DNA of 64,000 nucleotides from UBA8401 sp041665525 (GCA_041665525.1 JBAYIS010000015.1:9553-73552); one strand, 5' to 3'. Positions 25,065 to 33,131 are shown, counted from the stretch's first letter. Translations and numbers: made by a program. Notes: generated from the letters alone by a model not told the origin.

Positions 25065-25332
25065 ACGACGAGTAGAGGAGAATTGGTGATCAATACTGTG
25101 ACTTCGTTCAAAGAAAATACTAAAAAATTGATTATAGTGTGAGCAAAATCAACTTCGTAAAAGAAATTTAATACTGTGCTGGCAGTGTCAGGCGTGGTGA
25201 AGGGTTTCTTCGGTCCACAATAGGGACGGATCGATTGTTTGAAATGGAGCGGGAAAACTGTAGTTATTTGCCCTTTTGGAAGATAGAACACGACAGAAGC
25301 TTTTGGTCGTCTCTTAATTTGAACCTTAAGAA

Positions 25333-25377
25333 CATCGTCATGTCACGATGTGATGACTTCGTCACTGACGAATGTCA
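25333..25377 (-). repeat. Multi-hairpin repeat, copy 3 (diverged, intergenic)
   Basis: Minus strand hairpins TGAC-ATTC-GTCA, GAC-GAA-GTC, TCAC-ATC-GTGA and CAT-GACG-ATG in the same order and spacing as the 44-nt copies in the tRNA locus. The core TGACGAAGTCATC is shared with copy 1. Confidence 0.6.
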
Positions 25378-25530
25378 GCATTTTTCCTATATTAAAAGAT
25401 ACCGAAATGCCGCTTTACGGTTCCGCTTATTTGAATCGTGCCAAGGCGGAATCACAAACTGCGGGACATCCTGTACAGTGGGACGAGTTCGGCATGACGT
25501 TACCTGTTAAAACACCACCAAACTTTTCAA

Positions 25531-25560
25531 TTGTTCTCATTCCGGAAATTAGTATCTTGG
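25531..25560 (+). promoter_or_regulatory. Candidate Bacteroidota-type promoter of the desaturase gene
   Basis: TTG, 19 nt, TATCTTGG (one mismatch to TAnnTTTG), 25 nt before the ATG at 25586. Confidence 0.5.
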
Positions 25561-25585
25561 TGAAAATAACCACGAGGTACCTGCC

Positions 25586-26611
25586 ATGAATCAATTGCCG
25601 GTCACATCTAAACAGTTCGAAGTAGTCAAAAGCATCGAAGGATTTGTCGATGCGAACCTTGCCAACCTGCTGAAACCGATTAATGAAAACTGGCAGCCGT
25701 CGGATCTCCTGCCGGATATGCGGGCAGAGGATTGGCGGGAACAGATCACGGAATTCCGCCGCAGGGCGAAAGAACTGACCGATGAAGTCCTGGTCGTCCT
25801 GGTGGGTGATATGGTCACGGAAGAAGCGCTGCCAAGTTACCAGACCTGGTTGAATCGTTTTGACGGGATCAAGGACCCGACTGGGGACAGCGAATCGCCC
25901 TGGGCGAAATGGAGCAGAGGATGGACTTCGGAAGAGAACCGTCATGGCGATCTGTTGAACAAGTATCTCTATCTGACCGGCAGGGTGGATATGCGGTCCG
26001 TGGAAACCACCGTCCAGCATCTCATCAATAACGGCTTCAATACAAATTCCGGGAACGATCCGTACCTGGGATTCATTTATACGTCATTTCAGGAACGGGC
26101 GACGAAGATCTCGCATCGCAATGTGGGCATTCTGGCAAAACGATGCGGCGATGAACATCTTCATAAAATCTGCGGACTGATTGCAGGAGACGAAGCACGG
26201 CATGAAAAAGCATACAAACTTTTTATGTCAAAAATCTTCGAAGTAGATCCAGCGAATGCTGTAATTGCTTTTGCCTCGATGATGAAAAACAAAGTAACTA
26301 TGCCGGCAAGTCTCATGACCGACGGACGTGACACCGATCTGTTTTCCAAATTTTCCAATGTTGCACAGCGGATCGGCGTTTATACCGCAAAAGATTACGC
26401 AAGTATTATCGCCGCACTGGTGGATGAGTGGAAGATCGAAACATTGAATGGACTTTCTGATGCATCGGCAAAGGCGCAGGATTATCTCAGCAACCTGTCC
26501 CAGCGATATGAAAAGGTTGCCGAACGCTTGACGATCACCGGTACGGCAAAGTTCCAGTGGATCTTCGACCGGGAAATCGTACTGGACACTCCAAAAATAC
26601 AAATGATCTGA
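25586..26611 (+). CDS. Acyl-[acyl-carrier-protein] desaturase, plant-like soluble type
   Basis: 341 residues. Introduces a cis double bond into acyl-ACP with O2 and ferredoxin electrons. Diiron ligands are visible in the expected order: MVTEEALPSYQ, WTSEENRHGDLLNKYLYLTG (EExxH) and GLIAGDEARHEKAY (DExxH). Helices between carry the conserved DPYLGFIYTSFQERATKISH. The start follows GAGGTACCTGCC. The family is common in actinobacteria and plants and also found in Bacteroidota; its presence implies an aerobic or microaerobic lifestyle. The CWC protein and receiver genes follow closely on the same strand. Confidence 0.95.
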   Translation: MNQLPVTSKQFEVVKSIEGFVDANLANLLKPINENWQPSDLLPDMRAEDWREQITEFRRRAKELTDEVLVVLVGDMVTEEALPSYQTWLNRFDGIKDPTGDSESPWAKWSRGWTSEENRHGDLLNKYLYLTGRVDMRSVETTVQHLINNGFNTNSGNDPYLGFIYTSFQERATKISHRNVGILAKRCGDEHLHKICGLIAGDEARHEKAYKLFMSKIFEVDPANAVIAFASMMKNKVTMPASLMTDGRDTDLFSKFSNVAQRIGVYTAKDYASIIAALVDEWKIETLNGLSDASAKAQDYLSNLSQRYEKVAERLTITGTAKFQWIFDREIVLDTPKIQMI

Positions 26612-26646
26612 TCTGCAGAAATGCGGCTGCAGACGATGGACAGTAT

Positions 26647-26850
26647 ATGACAACCAATACCCGGATGGAGCAAAAGAACAATTCCGTTTGTCCTCAATGC
26701 GGTGTCGGTTTTGAATGTGGTTCTAAAGCGGGAAAAGAGACCTGCTGGTGTTTTACCCTTCCGCCGGTCATTCCGAACAACGATGATCGGCAATGTCTCT
26801 GTCCGGACTGTCTAAAAGACCGCATTCATTCTATGCAGAAACACCGGTAA
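26647..26850 (+). CDS. Cysteine-rich CWC family protein
   Basis: About 67 residues with the family pattern SVCPQCGVGFECG, ETCWCFTLPPV and CLCPDCLKDRIHSM. Eight cysteines in CxxC and CWC arrangements imply zinc binding. The ATG at 26647 lies 35 bp after the desaturase stop; the longer frame to 26557 overlaps that gene. The role of the family is unknown. It is the last gene before the receiver/zinc-ribbon/ATPase block, from which it is separated by 65 bp. Confidence 0.8.
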   Translation: MTTNTRMEQKNNSVCPQCGVGFECGSKAGKETCWCFTLPPVIPNNDDRQCLCPDCLKDRIHSMQKHR

Positions 26851-26915
26851 GAATTCTGGAAATTACCGCGTTGCTTCACACACGTTTTCTTCCTACTATC
26901 GAAAAAGAATATTCT

Positions 26916-27284
26916 ATGAAAAAAGCTCTGATCGTTGACGATTCTGCGTATAACCGGACGTTGCTGAACGCGATCCTTCGTAAAAAAGGGATGAGCGTCG
27001 AAACATCAGATAACGGCGAGGATGCGTTAGTGAAATTCCAGGCACTTCATCCCGATATTGTTTTTTTGGATTATATCATGCCGAAGAAATCCGGCGTGGA
27101 AGCATTAGCGGAGATGAAAAAAATGAATCCAGATTTCATCGGCGTTATGCTCACCTCCATTTCGTCGGCGGAGGACGTGCAAGCGGCAAAGTCTGCCGGT
27201 GCCAATGCGTATATTCTGAAGCCGTACGAAGCGGAAAAGATCTACGAAGTGCTGAAAAAATACCGTCTGATTGAAGAAGTATGA
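26916..27284 (+). CDS. Single-domain CheY-like response regulator (module 1)
   Basis: 122 residues, one receiver domain and no output domain. Acidic pair D8-D9 in LIVDDS, phospho-acceptor D52 in FLDYIMP, switch Thr T80, and K102 in ILKPYEAEK are all present, so it should be phosphorylated by a histidine kinase. The ATG at 26916 starts the domain exactly. The stop overlaps the zinc-ribbon gene by 4 bp. Being stand-alone, it must act by binding a partner; the C-terminal FliM-like peptide of the next protein is the best candidate. Confidence 0.93.
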   Translation: MKKALIVDDSAYNRTLLNAILRKKGMSVETSDNGEDALVKFQALHPDIVFLDYIMPKKSGVEALAEMKKMNPDFIGVMLTSISSAEDVQAAKSAGANAYILKPYEAEKIYEVLKKYRLIEEV

Positions 27285-27610
27285 ATCCTAACTTCGTCTG
27301 CCCGACATGCAACAGAAAATATTTCGATCCGCCGTTTCAGTGTACGGATTGTGGAACGGAACTGGGGTGGAAATGTTCCTCGTGCCATCATGGCAATCCG
27401 CTGGTTTACCGGCGGTGCGGAAAGTGCGGCACATCGATTCCGACAGTGATCGCCGCGATGATCAATGAGGGAAAACAGATTCGTATCATTAACATCCCTC
27501 AATACAGCGATGCGGATATCAACGAATTATTGGAAGAGGGGGAGCGGTTGGTCGCACGCAAGACTGTTCACACGCTTAGCCAGGCCGATCTGGACAAAAT
27601 GTTTGAATGA
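27281..27610 (+). CDS. Double zinc-ribbon protein with C-terminal FliM-like CheY-binding motif (module 1)
   Basis: 109 residues. Two zinc knuckles: C7/C10 with C21/C24 and C32/C35 with C46/C49, then a helical stretch (IPQYSDADINELLEEGERLV) and the last 11 residues LSQADLDKMFE. That tail aligns with the CheY-binding N-terminus of FliM (E. coli LSQAEIDALL), with the invariant SQ, Asp/Glu, Asp and hydrophobic positions kept. I infer that it binds the receiver encoded immediately upstream and links it to the ATPase encoded immediately downstream (4-bp overlaps at both ends). Family unknown to me. Confidence 0.85.
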   Translation: MNPNFVCPTCNRKYFDPPFQCTDCGTELGWKCSSCHHGNPLVYRRCGKCGTSIPTVIAAMINEGKQIRIINIPQYSDADINELLEEGERLVARKTVHTLSQADLDKMFE

Positions 27611-29316
27611 ATATGTTTGAACGAGAAGATCTGATATTCCGCGAATATTGCATTGTCAACAAGCTTCTCACGGAGGAGCGCTGGAAACAATTTTCCGACA
27701 CCGCCAACAATCACGGCATGGCCGAAGGATTTTCCCGTGCATTGATAGAATTCAATGTTTTCTCATCGGAAGAACTTGTTCATCATCTTGGAAAAGCATT
27801 CAACCTTCCCGTGATGAAACTTTATGCGGAGACCAGTTCCGCTCCGAAGGAGATTATTCCCATTTCCTTCATTCGTACCCACCGGATTATACCAATGTTT
27901 CTGTTTGGCAATGAACTCACCATTGCGATAGTGGACCCGCCGTACAAGCGCGTGCTGGAAGAACTGGCAAAGAGTACACAGAAGAAGATCATTCCGGTAA
28001 TCGCCGCCGCAGATGACTTTGATGAGACGCTGAAGATCCAGCAGGGAGGATTCGACGAACTGAAACGGATCGCCAGCGCAATCGACATTCAGCGTTTCGA
28101 TGTTGTGCGCTCCGGCGAAAAAGAAGTGGAGCGGTTGGAAGAGATGGGTGAATTTCCGCCGTTGATCGAACTGGTGGATGATATCTTCCTGCGGGCAATC
28201 AAGATCGGTGCGAGCGATATCCACGTAGAACCGTTCGAAGATGAATTGCGGCTTCGCTTCCGTCTGGACGGAGTGATGCAGCGAATCGCTTCGTTTCCCA
28301 AAAAAATCTCCGAAGGAATTGCCGCGGTAATTAAGACCAAAGCAGCGATGGACATCTTCGAGAAGAAAAAACCGCAGGATGGACGCATTTCTATGATGCT
28401 TGAATCCCGGTCATTCGATCTCCGCGTGAATTCGCTGCCAACGGTATACGGCGAAAAGATTGTTCTCCGCATTCTGAATAAAAGTTCGATCAATAAAAAG
28501 ATCAGCGACCTCGGCATGGCATTCACCAATCTTGCCATGCTCGAACACCTGCTGCATCAGCCAAACGGTCTGCTGCTGGTGACCGGTCCGACGGGAAGTG
28601 GAAAAACAACAACACTCTACGCGGCAATCAATCATATCAAATCGGTGGAAAAGAATATTGTGACCGTTGAGAATCCTGTCGAGTATCAAGTGGACACGAT
28701 CAATCAGGTGAATGTCGATCCGGACAGGGAACTGACATTTTCCAGCGCATTACGCGCAATTCTCCGTCAGGATCCCGATGTTGCACTGGTGGGTGAAATC
28801 CGCGATTCGGAAACGGGTGTCACAGCGACGGAAGCGGCTTTGACGGGGCATCTTGTTTTGAGTACGCTGCATACAAACGACGCCGTTGGTGCCATTCCGC
28901 GACTGATCAACATGGGCGTTCCCTCCTATTGGCTTGCACCGGCGCTTATCGGTGTTATCGCACAGCGGCTTGTGCGAAAGATTTGTGAGTATTGTAAGGA
29001 TGAATATCAACCGACCGACGAGACATTTTTTAGAGCCGGTTTGAGCGGCCTTTCCGGCCGCGCGCCGTTCTACCGCGGCACGGGGTGTAAGCATTGTAAT
29101 TTCCAGGGATACAACGGACGCCTCGCGATCCATGAAGTACTCATTGTCAGTGAAGATATTCAAAATTTAATCTATCAGAATGAACCGACGTTCAAGATTC
29201 GCGAGACTGCAATTAAGAACGGATTCCGCGATCTACGCTTCGATGGGATGAAAAAAGTGATCGCCGGTTTAACCACCCTGGACGAAATTCAGCGTGTCAC
29301 ACGCTCAACAGTGTAA
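27607..29316 (+). CDS. PilB/GspE-type secretion ATPase (module 1)
   Basis: 569 residues. MshEN-like N-terminal domain (~10-150), then the ATPase core: SDIHVEP Asp-box region (203-209), Walker A GPTGSGKT (327-334), Walker B VALVGEIRD (392-400), His box STLHTND (419-425), and a zinc tetracysteine C460/C463...C494/C497. All catalytic motifs are intact. Relatives drive type IV pilus extension or type II secretion from the inner membrane. Here no pilin, PilC, PilM or secretin genes are nearby; instead the gene lies between receiver and zinc-ribbon genes with 1-4 bp overlaps, so its activity is probably receiver-controlled. Confidence 0.95.
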   Translation: MNMFEREDLIFREYCIVNKLLTEERWKQFSDTANNHGMAEGFSRALIEFNVFSSEELVHHLGKAFNLPVMKLYAETSSAPKEIIPISFIRTHRIIPMFLFGNELTIAIVDPPYKRVLEELAKSTQKKIIPVIAAADDFDETLKIQQGGFDELKRIASAIDIQRFDVVRSGEKEVERLEEMGEFPPLIELVDDIFLRAIKIGASDIHVEPFEDELRLRFRLDGVMQRIASFPKKISEGIAAVIKTKAAMDIFEKKKPQDGRISMMLESRSFDLRVNSLPTVYGEKIVLRILNKSSINKKISDLGMAFTNLAMLEHLLHQPNGLLLVTGPTGSGKTTTLYAAINHIKSVEKNIVTVENPVEYQVDTINQVNVDPDRELTFSSALRAILRQDPDVALVGEIRDSETGVTATEAALTGHLVLSTLHTNDAVGAIPRLINMGVPSYWLAPALIGVIAQRLVRKICEYCKDEYQPTDETFFRAGLSGLSGRAPFYRGTGCKHCNFQGYNGRLAIHEVLIVSEDIQNLIYQNEPTFKIRETAIKNGFRDLRFDGMKKVIAGLTTLDEIQRVTRSTV

Positions 29317-29708
29317 TGATGAAATTAGATGATATCTCAGTATTGGTTGTCGATGATTCGGATCATATCCGGACTCTGTTCGCCATGACCTTCAAGAAGA
29401 TGGGTATCAAGAAAATTCACTATGCCGCGGACGGCGCCGACGGATTGGAACGATATAAGAATGAGAAACCGTCGATTACGTTCCTTGATAATATGCTTCC
29501 GAGAATGTCCGGTATGGAGGTGTTGAAAGAGATCCGCGGGCTCCGATCTGATGCGATTGTCGTGATCGTCTCAGCGGTGTCGAGCCTGGAAGCAGTGCAG
29601 GAAGCGAAAAGCAAGGGGGCAAGCTATTACCTGGTAAAACCATATATGCCTTCGAAGATCGAGGAGATTATGAATAAATTGCTCAACATCGAAAGGAGCG
29701 CGCCATGA
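29316..29708 (+). CDS. Single-domain CheY-like response regulator (module 2)
   Basis: 130 residues. VLVVDDSD carries the acidic pair, D58 in FLDNMLPRMSG is the phospho-acceptor, S86 the switch residue and K108 in YLVKPYMPS. It starts on the last base of the module 1 ATPase stop (TAATG) and overlaps the next gene by 4 bp. It is diverged from the first receiver, arguing for an old duplication rather than a recent one. Confidence 0.93.
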   Translation: MMKLDDISVLVVDDSDHIRTLFAMTFKKMGIKKIHYAADGADGLERYKNEKPSITFLDNMLPRMSGMEVLKEIRGLRSDAIVVIVSAVSSLEAVQEAKSKGASYYLVKPYMPSKIEEIMNKLLNIERSAP

Positions 29709-30025
29709 TCTGTTCCGCCTGCGGAAACGATAATCCCCGCTCATCGCTGGATTGCGGCAATTGCGGTAACAAGCTGAGTGTTATACGGTGTAAATGCGGA
29801 TTTCTCAATTCGCTGATGGATTCGTTTTGCGGCTCCTGTGGTAAACAGCTCATGAAGACTTCCGTCATGTCACGCATTCAAAAGTTCGAATCAAGCGCGA
29901 ATCCGTACCCAAATTTTTCCGACCAGGAGCTGATGAGAATCATCGAGATTCAGGAGTTGCATAAACAGTCCACACAAAGCTCCAATGCTGTCTCGCAAAC
30001 CGATATCGATAAATTATTCGAGTGA
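29705..30025 (+). CDS. Double zinc-ribbon protein with C-terminal FliM-like motif (module 2)
   Basis: 106 residues. Cysteines C3/C6 with C17/C20 and C29/C31 with C42/C45 form two zinc ribbons, followed by a linker and helix (DQELMRIIEIQELHKQS). It ends VSQTDIDKLFE, matching the tail of the module 1 protein (LSQADLDKMFE) although the middle regions are unlike. Conservation of just the ribbons and this tail points to the tail as a functional peptide, presumably a docking site for the receiver. Confidence 0.85.
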   Translation: MICSACGNDNPRSSLDCGNCGNKLSVIRCKCGFLNSLMDSFCGSCGKQLMKTSVMSRIQKFESSANPYPNFSDQELMRIIEIQELHKQSTQSSNAVSQTDIDKLFE

Positions 30026-30029
30026 TACG

Positions 30030-31724
30030 ATGATTAGAGATGAAGATGTCCGCATATCGCGATTTCTGTTCTCCAAAGGTTATATCGACAAAATAAAATT
30101 CGATAAATTCCACAGGATTATGGGGGAATCGGACCAGCAGTGCTGCATTGATGTGCTGGTGGATGCATTGAATGTGAATGAAGAGGTCGTTGTGACCACG
30201 ATCTCCGAAGAGTTCAAGATTCCGTACGTCAATCTTACTCCCTCCATCATCACGGTGAACAACAATGCATTAACTGAAGAATTCCTGAGCAAGTACCATG
30301 CCCTCCCGATTATCCGCAGCGGCGTGGAATTGACCGTCGCCTTCACGAATCCGCCGTACAAGGATGTGCTGGACAATATGCGGAGGGATACGAAGGTCTT
30401 TATTATTCCGGTTGCCGTTCGACGGTCGGCCTTCGATGCCATTGTATTGAAGGAACCAGTGGATGAGGAGAATGAATATCAGCAGATACCGTCCAAGTTC
30501 CAACTTGAAACGCTCGATATGCGGAAGAAGGGCAGGGAAAAAGTTTACGAGATCTATAAAAGCGGAAGGATTCCCAATTCCGATATACTGGTGGATGAGA
30601 TCATCATTCGCGCTATTAAAGAAGGAGCCACGGATATATATTTTGAACCGTTGGAACAGGAATTCCGGGTGAGATACAATATCGACGGCGTTTTGCAGTA
30701 TGCTGTCTCGCTTCCGAAGGAAATGGGCGAGACAATCAGTAACGTGATGCGGTCCCGCGGCAGCCTGAACATGTTCGATAAGAAAAAACCGCAGGACGGG
30801 CGATATGCCTCGACCTACGGCAATTTCACTTTTGATATGCGTGTCAGTACATTGCCGACCGTTGAAGGAGAACGGTTCTCCGTCCGCATCCTGAAAAAAT
30901 CGAATCGGGTGGTGGATATTAATGATCTGGGAATTTCGTCGGAGAATCTTGTTTTGGTCCGGTATCTGTTGCATCGCCCGAAAGGGCTGCTGGTCGTTGC
31001 TGGGCCTTCGTCCGGCGGTAAAACAACAACAGTCTACGGATGCATGAACGAACTCCGTGATTCACAAAAAAACATCATCACAGTTGAAAATCCTGTTGAA
31101 TACCGCTTAGAATTTGCCAGTCAGGTGCAGGTGGATGTGGATCAAAAAATGGATTACGCGACATCGATGCGCGCGGTGCTTCGGCAGCATCCCGACCTGA
31201 TTTTTTTGGGAGAGATTCGCGATGCTGATGCCGGCGCCGCTGCCGCAGAAGCAGCATTGACGGGAACGATGGTGGTCAGCACGATTCTGTCGAGCGATGC
31301 ATTGTCCTGTATCCCGCGAATGACGAATTTCGGAATCCCTCCGTCGTGGCTTGCTCCCACACTGAATGGCATCATCTATCAGCAATTGGTCCGGAAGATC
31401 TGTAAGAACTGTAAGGAGAGTTACAAACCGACAAAGCATATGCTGACTGCCGCGGGACTGAATCAATTGGAAGATTCGATCGTTCTCTTCCGGGGCCGCG
31501 GATGCGATGTGTGCGGTGGTGACGGATATCTTGGTCGTACGGCCATCCACGAAGTGCTCGTTGTCGATGAAGAACTGAAGGACCTCATCTTCCATCAGGA
31601 ATCGCCGATAAAAGTGAAAGAGACTGCAACGAAAAAAGGGTTCGAAACCATCCGGTTCGATGCTGCAAAGAAACTTGTTTCCGGCACCATCTCTCTCGAA
31701 GAATATTTGCGTGTTCTCGGCTGA
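30030..31724 (+). CDS. PilB/GspE-like ATPase with altered catalytic motifs (module 2)
   Basis: 564 residues, same architecture as the module 1 ATPase: MshEN-like N-terminus, Walker A GPSSGGKT (325-332), Walker B IFLGEIRD (391-398), tetracysteine C458/C461...C492/C495. Two histidine motifs are changed: SDIHVEP of the paralogue is TDIYFEP, and the His box TLHTND is TILSSD. Walker A and B still permit nucleotide binding. I infer weak or no hydrolysis and a regulatory or heteromeric role with the first ATPase. ATG at 30030, 4 bp after the preceding stop; the frame running back to 29985 overlaps the zinc-ribbon gene. Confidence 0.92.
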   Translation: MIRDEDVRISRFLFSKGYIDKIKFDKFHRIMGESDQQCCIDVLVDALNVNEEVVVTTISEEFKIPYVNLTPSIITVNNNALTEEFLSKYHALPIIRSGVELTVAFTNPPYKDVLDNMRRDTKVFIIPVAVRRSAFDAIVLKEPVDEENEYQQIPSKFQLETLDMRKKGREKVYEIYKSGRIPNSDILVDEIIIRAIKEGATDIYFEPLEQEFRVRYNIDGVLQYAVSLPKEMGETISNVMRSRGSLNMFDKKKPQDGRYASTYGNFTFDMRVSTLPTVEGERFSVRILKKSNRVVDINDLGISSENLVLVRYLLHRPKGLLVVAGPSSGGKTTTVYGCMNELRDSQKNIITVENPVEYRLEFASQVQVDVDQKMDYATSMRAVLRQHPDLIFLGEIRDADAGAAAAEAALTGTMVVSTILSSDALSCIPRMTNFGIPPSWLAPTLNGIIYQQLVRKICKNCKESYKPTKHMLTAAGLNQLEDSIVLFRGRGCDVCGGDGYLGRTAIHEVLVVDEELKDLIFHQESPIKVKETATKKGFETIRFDAAKKLVSGTISLEEYLRVLG

Positions 31725-31737
31725 TCAATCCATTGCA

Positions 31738-31775
31738 GGGCGGGACCTATCGGTTATCTGCCGTTTCCCCCGCCC
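31738..31775 (+). promoter_or_regulatory. Hairpin between ATPase 2 and receiver 3
   Basis: GGGCGGG pairs with CCCGCCC across 24 nt, with a small CGG/CCG stem inside the loop. No T-run follows, so it may be an RNA-stability or partial-termination element that sets the level of the last receiver. Confidence 0.35.
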
Positions 31776-31797
31776 AGACAACCATTAAAGGTGAATA

Positions 31798-32163
31798 ATG
31801 AAAAAAGCCCTTATTGTCGATGATGCTGAATCGAATCGATTAGTGATCGGTGCTATCGTTTCAGAATACGGCGTTGCCGTGGTATATGCGGAGGACGGCG
31901 ATGAAGCCGTCCGGAAGTTCGCAGCAGTGAATCCGGATATTGTTTTTATCGATCAGATCATGCCCAACAAGAACGGTTCGGATGCGATCAAACAAATGAA
32001 GCTCATCACACCGAACGCGGTTGCTATTCTGATGTCTTCCCTTGCCAGTGAAGAAGAGATACAGGATGTCGTTTTGTCGTGCGGTGCGGATGAATTCTTG
32101 CCAAAACCAATTTCGTATGCGGTAATCGGTGATACACTGAGAAAATACAACATCATAGGCTAA
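31798..32163 (+). CDS. Single-domain CheY-like response regulator (third copy)
   Basis: 121 residues, closest to the first receiver (both begin KKALIVDD). Phospho-acceptor D52 in FIDQIMPNKNG, S80 and K103 in FLPKPISYA are present. It follows ATPase 2 by 73 bp instead of overlapping, has AAAGGTGAATA before its ATG, and is not followed by a zinc-ribbon or ATPase gene, so it looks like a truncated third module or a phosphate sink. Confidence 0.92.
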   Translation: MKKALIVDDAESNRLVIGAIVSEYGVAVVYAEDGDEAVRKFAAVNPDIVFIDQIMPNKNGSDAIKQMKLITPNAVAILMSSLASEEEIQDVVLSCGADEFLPKPISYAVIGDTLRKYNIIG

Positions 32164-32183
32164 TTCTAGGACAACTTTTTTTC

Positions 32184-33131
32184 ATGAATCGTACCGACCG
32201 TCTTTTTGCTCTTCTTCTGGAAATTCAATCTAATCCCAAGATCACTTCGGAAAAACTCGCTCAACGGTTTGATGTCACCAAACGAACCATCTATCGGGAT
32301 ATCCTTGCCCTGATGGAGGCGAATGTCCCTGTCCATGGGAAAGCGGGAGAAGGATATTCAATCGACGAGGAATATTTTCTTCCGCCTGTTAGTTTTACCA
32401 AGGACGAAGCATTGCTGTTGATTCTTGGCGCCGATGCTGTGGGACAACATTTTGACGCACAATATAAAAAAGCAGCACGTTCGGCAGAGAATAAGATCCA
32501 TGCATCCCTTTCCAAGGAGCTTAAAAAAGAGGTTGCATATCTGAAAAGCTACATCGCCTTCTTTTCCGGCAGCAATGGCGGGAAGGGGAATCTCAATGAC
32601 GCGATGCAAAAAATCCGCCGTGCGATCATGGAAAAGAAGAGCCTTGCTTTCCGGTATTACAAGCGATATTCCGAAACGACCGAACCGATGGTTCGAGAAG
32701 CAGACCCCTATGCATTAACGAATTTCTACGGTAACTGGGCTATGTCCGGCTATGATCACCTGCGAAAAGATTTGCGTATGTTCCGATTGGATCGAATGGA
32801 AGCGGTATTGGTGACCGGAAAATCGTTCGAGCGTCCGAAGAACTTCCGTTTTCCACAATTAGCGCGGGAGGACCAATCCAATAAGTCGTTGTATCAGGTG
32901 AAAATTTCCCGGGATATTCTTCGATGGGTGAAAGAACAGCCGCCATATAAACTTGTCAAAACGCAAACGAAAAAGGACTACGTCATCCTCACGATCGAAT
33001 CATCCAACGAAGGATCCATAATCACCTGGCTGCTGCGATGGGGTGAAAAAGCGGAAGCAATAGCCCCTGAATCCTTCCGGGAAAATGTAATGAACACTCT
33101 CACCGGTCTTTTGCGTTTCTACACAAAATAA
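32184..33131 (+). CDS. WYL-domain helix-turn-helix transcriptional regulator (YafY-like)
   Basis: 315 residues. N-terminal DeoR/HTH_11-type winged helix: RLFALLLEIQSNPKITSEKL, AQRFDVTKRTIYRDILALME. A helical linker follows, then the WYL domain (MEKKSLAFRYYKRYSETTEP, EADPYALTNFYGNWAMSGYD, DLRMFRLDRMEAVLVTGKSF) and a C-terminal WCX extension (SNEGSIITWLLRWGEKAEAI). WYL proteins sense ligands such as nucleic acids and often regulate neighbours; the small-protein cluster downstream (GyrI-like, monooxygenase-like, reductase, DinB) is the natural candidate regulon. Confidence 0.92.
   Translation: MNRTDRLFALLLEIQSNPKITSEKLAQRFDVTKRTIYRDILALMEANVPVHGKAGEGYSIDEEYFLPPVSFTKDEALLLILGADAVGQHFDAQYKKAARSAENKIHASLSKELKKEVAYLKSYIAFFSGSNGGKGNLNDAMQKIRRAIMEKKSLAFRYYKRYSETTEPMVREADPYALTNFYGNWAMSGYDHLRKDLRMFRLDRMEAVLVTGKSFERPKNFRFPQLAREDQSNKSLYQVKISRDILRWVKEQPPYKLVKTQTKKDYVILTIESSNEGSIITWLLRWGEKAEAIAPESFRENVMNTLTGLLRFYTK

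Larger units (their letters stand above)
25065..25585. other. 520-bp intergenic region without a convincing gene
   Basis: Short frames here lack ribosome-binding sites and family motifs. The region holds a third copy of the multi-hairpin repeat (25333-25377) and the candidate promoter of the desaturase gene at its right end. Confidence 0.6.

Noticed and set aside
26916..31724. Ordinary type IV pilus operon
   Set aside because: Only the ATPases are present. No PilC, PilM, pilin, prepilin peptidase or secretin frame occurs nearby.
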